DNA from: Scandinavium hiltneri
Lineage (GTDB): Bacteria > Pseudomonadota > Gammaproteobacteria > Enterobacterales > Enterobacteriaceae
NCBI RefSeq assembly: GCF_024764835.1
Contig: NZ_JALIGE010000076.1
Coordinates: forward strand, 124,001-188,000
DNA length: 64,000 nucleotides
Reading direction: 5' to 3'
Shown here: positions 59,600-64,000 of the stretch, piece after piece
Numbering within the stretch: the first letter of the stretch is position 1
Layout of the letters: the number at the start of each line of letters is the position of its first letter
The notes under the pieces: generated by a model
The model's database searches: none
Seen by the model: only the letters and a program-made list of their open reading frames with translations
What the model was told of the DNA's origin: nothing
Position numbers and translations under genes: made by a program

Positions 59600-59970
59600 G
59601 CGGGCTGCGGGTTGCAGTCCTTACCGGTTGATACTCTCTATTTCAAGCCGCAGAAAGGCGGCAAACCTGGGATCTCCAGGCGCTACTCCAGTAGATGACT
59701 GGGGTAAGCAGGTGAAGCCAACCATCTGCGACTTGAAAGACAATGAGTATAGAAGGAACCGTACCTGGAGAATGATTCCCAGGCTGTTCCCCTGAATAAT
59801 TGCGCTGCGGTTCCGTTTGAAACGCAGGCTACCGACACTCTGCGCCTCTTAAGCGAGCGACAACCGTGAGGTTGGCGACGTGAACAGACACGAGGCCATC
59901 GGTTTACCCCCGGCAAGGAAAACTCTGCCCGTAGCTTAGTCGTCAATGCAAGAATAATGAGTAAGTTACG
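59600..59970 (+). ncRNA. rne 5' UTR autoregulatory element (rne5)
   Basis: The sequence upstream of rne is nearly the E. coli rne leader: GGTTCCGTTTGAAACGCAGG, the CCTCTTAAGCGAGCGACAAC stem and the AACCGTGAGGTTGGCGACGT hairpin are conserved. RNase E binds these hairpins and cleaves its own message to adjust its level. The 5' boundary is approximate; the E. coli leader is about 361 bases. Confidence 0.88.
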
Positions 59971-62900
59971 ATGAAAAGAATGTTAATCAACGCAACTCAG
60001 CAAGAAGAGTTACGTGTCGCCCTCGTTGATGGGCAGCGTCTGTACGATCTGGATATTGAAAGCCCAGGACACGAACAGAAAAAAGCGAACATCTACAAAG
60101 GCAAAATTACCCGTATAGAACCAAGCCTTGAAGCCGCATTCGTAGATTACGGTGCTGAGCGTCATGGTTTCCTTCCTCTTAAAGAAATCGCCCGCGAATA
60201 TTTCCCTGCAAATTACAATGCGCATGGCCGCCCGAACATCAAAGATGTTCTGCGCGAAGGCCAGGAAGTCATTGTTCAGATCGATAAAGAAGAGCGCGGC
60301 AACAAAGGTGCCGCCCTCACAACCTTTATCAGCCTGGCAGGCAGCTATCTGGTACTGATGCCAAACAACCCGCGTGCCGGTGGTATCTCTCGCCGCATCG
60401 AAGGTGACGATCGTACTGAGCTGAAAGAAGCGCTTTCCAGCCTGCAACTGCCTGACGGCATGGGACTGATTGTGCGTACCGCAGGCGTTGGCAAATCTGC
60501 CGAAGCGCTGCAGTGGGATCTGAGTTTCCGCCTGAAGCACTGGGAAGCGATTCAGAAAGCCTCTGAAAGCCGCCCTGCCCCGTTCCTGATCCACCAGGAA
60601 AGCAACGTCATCGTTCGTGCATTCCGTGATTACCTGCGTCAGGACATCGGCGAAATCCTTATCGATAACCCGAAAGTGCTTGAGCTGGCTCGCCAGCATA
60701 TCTCTGCGCTGGGCCGTCCGGATTTCAGCAGCAAAATTAAGCTCTACACCGGTGAAATCCCGCTGTTCAGCCACTACCAAATCGAATCGCAGATTGAATC
60801 TGCATTCCAGCGCGAAGTGCGCCTGCCGTCGGGCGGCTCTATCGTTATCGATAGCACCGAAGCCTTGACCGCCATCGATATCAACTCCGCGCGTGCAACC
60901 CGCGGCGGCGACATCGAAGAAACCGCCTTCAACACCAACCTTGAAGCGGCCGACGAAATTGCCCGCCAGCTGCGTCTTCGTGACCTCGGCGGCCTGATCG
61001 TTATCGACTTCATCGACATGACCCCGGTTCGCCACCAGCGTGCGGTTGAAAACCGTCTGCGTGAAGCGGTGCGTCAGGATCGTGCGCGTATCCAGATTAG
61101 CCATATCTCTCGCTTCGGCCTGCTGGAAATGTCCCGTCAGCGACTGAGCCCGTCACTGGGTGAATCCAGCCATCACGTGTGTCCACGCTGTAGCGGTACC
61201 GGCACCATCCGTGATAACGAATCGCTGGCGCTGTCTATTCTTCGTCTGATCGAAGAAGAAGCACTGAAAGAAAACACTCAGGAAGTTCACGCGATTGTTC
61301 CCGTTCAGGTGGCTTCTTACCTGCTGAACGAAAAGCGTGCGGCTATCAGCAACATCGAAACCCGTCAGGGTGGCGTGCGCTGCATCGTCGTTCCGAACGA
61401 CCAGATGGAAACCCCACACTACTCCGTACTGCGTGTCCGTAAAGGCGAAGAGACTCAAATCCTGAGCTACCTGCTGCCGAAGCTGCACGAAGAAGAAATG
61501 GCGATGCCGTCTGAAGACGAGCCAGCTGAACGTAAGCGTCCTGAGCAGCCTGCTCTGGCGACCTTCGTGATGCCTGATGCACCGCCAGCACCACTTGAAG
61601 AAGCCGCTCCAGCCGCAGCGCAGGCAAAGAAAGCCGCTCCAGAGGCAGCCACCGCTGCAGCACCGGGTCTGGTTTCCCGCATAATCTCTGCGCTGAAATC
61701 CATGTTCAGCAGTGAAGCCCCAGTTGTGGCTGAGCCTGAGCCGGTTAAGAAAGAAGAGAAACCTGAGCGCCAGCAAGATCGTCGCCGTTCTCGTCAGTCT
61801 AACCGTCGTGACCGCAATGACCGTGGTGACCGCAACGATCGCCGTGACAACCGCGATAATCGTGGCGAACGCGGTGAGCGTAACGAACGTGGTGAGCGCG
61901 ATAACCGTGGTGAAAACGCAGAAGGCCGCGAAGATAACCGCCGTAACCGTCGTGAGAAGCCTCAGCAGAACGCGGAAACCCGTGAAGCTCGTCAGCCGAA
62001 CGTGGCAGAAGACGCGGATAAAGCGAAATCTCGAGATGAACAGCAGCAGCCACGCCGTGAGCGCAACCGTCGTCGTAACGATGACAAACGCCAGGCAGCA
62101 CCGCAGGAAGTCAAAGTTCAGGTTCACGAAGAACAACCCGCTCAGGAAATCGAGCAGGAAGAACGCGTACAGTCCATGCCGCGTCGTAAGCCGCGCAACC
62201 TGTCACAGAAAGTGCGCATCGAAACAGCGGCCGAAACTGCAGAACGTACCGCAGTGACCGAACCAGCTGAAGCAACTGCACCCGCTAAGCGTACCGAACT
62301 GGCTAAAGTTGATTTGCCCGCCGTCATCGATGCTCCGGCAGAAGATGAAAACGCGGAAAATCGTGATAATACAGGCATGCCGCGTCGCTCCCGTCGTTCA
62401 CCACGCCACCTGCGCGTGAGTGGTCAGCGTCGTCGCCGCTACCGTGACGAGCGTTACCCAACTCAGTCACCGATGCCGCTGGCGATTGCCTGTGCATCTC
62501 CGGAAATGGCGTCTGGTAAAGTGTGGGTAAGCTACCCGATAACGCGTCCACAAGAGCAGCAGATTGAAGAAGCCCGCGAGCAGAACGTTGTTCCTTCCGT
62601 CATTGAAGTCGCACCGGTAGAAACCGTGGAGCAAGCACCAGTGGCAGAACAGGTTACAGCGCCAGTGGTTGAACAGGTTGCCGCTGAGCCGGTTGTGGTT
62701 GCAGAACCGCAGCCCGCTCAGGCTGAACCGGAAGTTCCAGTGGTTGAGACCACACATCCAGAAATCATTGCCGCGCCAGTGAGCGAAGAACCTCAGGTTA
62801 TCGCACCAGCCGATGCCGTTGTTGCTGAAGTGACTGCTCAAGAAGCAACTCCGGCCGTGGTTGAGGAAGTGGAACAGGTTATCGTGACTGAACAACCTGC

Positions 62901-63159
62901 CGTGGTGGAAACCGTGCCAGTTGTTCCAGTGGTTGAGCCTGTCGTTAAACCGGTTGTGGCTGCGAAGCCGACGGTTGAACGCGTCACCGCTACCGCGCCA
63001 ATGACACGCGCTCCAGCGCCAGACTACGTGCCAGAAGCACCGCGTCAGAGCGACTGGGTTCGTCCAGAGTTCGGTTTCGAGGGTAAAGGTTCTGCCGGTG
63101 GCCACAGCGCTACACACACGGCAACTGCCGGTCCGACTCGTCCACAATCAGTGGACTAA
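59971..63159 (+). CDS. rne: Ribonuclease E
   Basis: Essential endoribonuclease and degradosome scaffold. 1062 residues. S1 domain about 35-120; DNase I-like catalytic part with Asp303 (TAIDINSARATRGG) and Asp346 (IVIDFIDM); Zn-link Cys pair HVCPRCSGTG. C-terminal half: membrane amphipathic helix (PGLVSRIISALKSMFSS, about 563-580), Arg-rich RNA-binding segments, the PRRSRRSPRHLRVSGQRRR region, and the PNPase-binding tail DWVRPEFGFEGKGSAGG. The disordered C-terminal half differs most from E. coli. Autoregulated through its leader. Confidence 0.98.
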   Translation: MKRMLINATQQEELRVALVDGQRLYDLDIESPGHEQKKANIYKGKITRIEPSLEAAFVDYGAERHGFLPLKEIAREYFPANYNAHGRPNIKDVLREGQEVIVQIDKEERGNKGAALTTFISLAGSYLVLMPNNPRAGGISRRIEGDDRTELKEALSSLQLPDGMGLIVRTAGVGKSAEALQWDLSFRLKHWEAIQKASESRPAPFLIHQESNVIVRAFRDYLRQDIGEILIDNPKVLELARQHISALGRPDFSSKIKLYTGEIPLFSHYQIESQIESAFQREVRLPSGGSIVIDSTEALTAIDINSARATRGGDIEETAFNTNLEAADEIARQLRLRDLGGLIVIDFIDMTPVRHQRAVENRLREAVRQDRARIQISHISRFGLLEMSRQRLSPSLGESSHHVCPRCSGTGTIRDNESLALSILRLIEEEALKENTQEVHAIVPVQVASYLLNEKRAAISNIETRQGGVRCIVVPNDQMETPHYSVLRVRKGEETQILSYLLPKLHEEEMAMPSEDEPAERKRPEQPALATFVMPDAPPAPLEEAAPAAAQAKKAAPEAATAAAPGLVSRIISALKSMFSSEAPVVAEPEPVKKEEKPERQQDRRRSRQSNRRDRNDRGDRNDRRDNRDNRGERGERNERGERDNRGENAEGREDNRRNRREKPQQNAETREARQPNVAEDADKAKSRDEQQQPRRERNRRRNDDKRQAAPQEVKVQVHEEQPAQEIEQEERVQSMPRRKPRNLSQKVRIETAAETAERTAVTEPAEATAPAKRTELAKVDLPAVIDAPAEDENAENRDNTGMPRRSRRSPRHLRVSGQRRRRYRDERYPTQSPMPLAIACASPEMASGKVWVSYPITRPQEQQIEEAREQNVVPSVIEVAPVETVEQAPVAEQVTAPVVEQVAAEPVVVAEPQPAQAEPEVPVVETTHPEIIAAPVSEEPQVIAPADAVVAEVTAQEATPAVVEEVEQVIVTEQPAVVETVPVVPVVEPVVKPVVAAKPTVERVTATAPMTRAPAPDYVPEAPRQSDWVRPEFGFEGKGSAGGHSATHTATAGPTRPQSVD

Positions 63160-63172
63160 GCTGCAAAGCATG

Positions 63173-63200
63173 AAAAAACCGCCTCCGGGCGGTTTTTTTT
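63173..63200. terminator. Bidirectional terminator after rne
   Basis: AAAAAACCGCC-TCCG-GGCGGTTTTTTTT. The T-run overlaps the stop codon of the convergent LysR gene. Confidence 0.92.
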
Positions 63201-64000
63201 ATTCTGTCGCGGGCAGCTGCATGCCTGAAATTTTCGGCATCACTTCCCGCATCAAATCGAGAAACTTACGCAACCTCGCCGGATAATAACGCGCCCAGGG
63301 ATAAACCAAATGCACCGGCAACGCCGCCGCTCGCCATTCAGGCAGTAGCTCAACCAGCCTGCCCTGCGCAATATCCTCTTCCACCGCCCAGCTGGAAATC
63401 AGCGCAGTACCCAGCCCCGACAGCGCGGTATTGCGGGCCACGTAAACGCTGTCAGTGCTCAGGCGCGGCACAATAGGAATAGTGAGACTCTCCCGGCTGG
63501 CCTGATGCCGCAGCGTCACTTCATGTTGATAGAACGTACTGATCGCCACCCACGGCAGCGCCGATAGCGCCATCGGGTCTGATACGTTATGCAGCGTCTC
63601 TAGCAGCACCGGCGAAATCACCAGACTTCGCGGGACTTCCGCCAGCAACACCGACACCGTCGCCGGGTCAACTTCCGCCCCCACGCGGATCGCGCAGTCG
63701 ATATTTTCACTGATGAAATCGATATTTTTGTCGTTAAGCATCCACTCCACCGAAAGCTGAGGATAGTGCTGCAAAAAATCCACCAGCGGCGTTAATAGTT
63801 GCTGCTGCCCGAATGCATGCGGCGCTCTGACGCGCAGCACGCCCACCGGGTTGTCGTCCACGATCTGTAAATCGTCTTCCAGCGCCAGCCAATTGTCCAC
63901 CAGCTGTCGCGCATGTTGATAGCAGCGCTCACCGTCGTCGGTGAGTTTCATTGCATGGGTCGAGCGCATGATGAGCTTTACGCCCAGCAATGCTTCGAGC
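63199..64000 (-). CDS. LysR-family transcriptional regulator (N-terminus off window)
   Basis: Last 267 codons of a LysR regulator. The end of the HTH region is visible (LEALLGVKLIMRSTHAMKLT, DDGERCYQHARQLVDNWLAL), then the periplasmic-binding-like effector domain (VGVLRVRAPHAFGQQQLLTP to the C-terminus). The frame is open to the window edge; the apparent TTG start at 63990 is internal. Its target is unknown. In E. coli flagellar genes occupy this side of rne. Confidence 0.9.
   Translation of the reverse strand, partial: LEALLGVKLIMRSTHAMKLTDDGERCYQHARQLVDNWLALEDDLQIVDDNPVGVLRVRAPHAFGQQQLLTPLVDFLQHYPQLSVEWMLNDKNIDFISENIDCAIRVGAEVDPATVSVLLAEVPRSLVISPVLLETLHNVSDPMALSALPWVAISTFYQHEVTLRHQASRESLTIPIVPRLSTDSVYVARNTALSGLGTALISSWAVEEDIAQGRLVELLPEWRAAALPVHLVYPWARYYPARLRKFLDLMREVMPKISGMQLPATE

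Noticed and set aside
61790..61990. Repeated CGT/GAC/AAC blocks resembling a tandem-repeat or CRISPR-like array
   Set aside because: These are the Arg/Asp/Asn-rich RNA-binding repeats of the RNase E C-terminal half, in frame and without regular spacers.
60010..62136. Long antisense frames across rne
   Set aside because: Mirror the GC-biased rne codons; composition is low-complexity (for example Thr/Val repeats) and no start signals are present.

Overview
The window is chromosomal DNA of an Enterobacteriaceae species close to Enterobacter, Lelliottia or Leclercia (inferred, not proven). From about 10.4 kb rightward the gene content and order match the E. coli rne-to-icd segment, read in reverse, with high protein identity. 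Differences from E. coli are a prophage beside icd, an accessory insert between roxA and pepT, a decayed fhuE, and a LysR regulator instead of flagellar genes beyond rne.

Positions 1-10.3 kb are the integrase-proximal arm of a lambdoid prophage of the e14/phage 21 type, cut by the left window edge. An immunity region (CI, Cro, five 16-bp operators, a strong PL-like promoter) separates two arms. The leftward arm has Cro, a YmfL-type regulator, a small coupled ORF, a Rha/KilAC antirepressor and a DUF4222 protein. The rightward arm has a structured leader, YfdP, YfdQ and YfdR homologues, an Ea22-like protein, a small CxxC protein, a DUF550 protein, an exonuclease gene broken by a single-base frameshift, excisionase and integrase. 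A membrane-anchored cargo gene of unknown function lies between integrase and icd, whose 3' end is the expected attachment site.

Positions 10.4-19.6 kb hold icd, then rluE-nudJ-mnmA-hflD-purB, the PhoP-autoregulated phoPQ pair, and roxA. Positions 19.6-20.9 kb are an accessory insert: a fimbrial-subunit remnant, a degenerate second copy of the roxA 3' end, and an AT-rich gene for a YopT/C58-type cysteine protease. Then come pepT, potABCD (spermidine/putrescine import), cobB, nagK, lolCDE (lipoprotein export), ycfT, mfd, ldtC, bhsA/comR, ycfJ, ndh, ycfP, nagZ, thiK, lpoB, ycfL and hinT.

Positions 44.5-45.1 kb hold an internally deleted fhuE remnant, followed by ptsG with its conserved SgrS target and Mlc-like operator. 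Positions 46.8-57.5 kb contain tatD, holB, tmk, mltG, pabC and the fatty-acid cluster fabF-acpP-fabG-fabD-fabH-plsX-rpmF-yceD. Positions 57.6-64 kb hold yceF, rluC, rne with its long autoregulatory leader, and the C-terminal part of a LysR regulator.

The parts most worth following up are the C58 protease with its flanking roxA duplication, and the cargo gene between integrase and attachment site.
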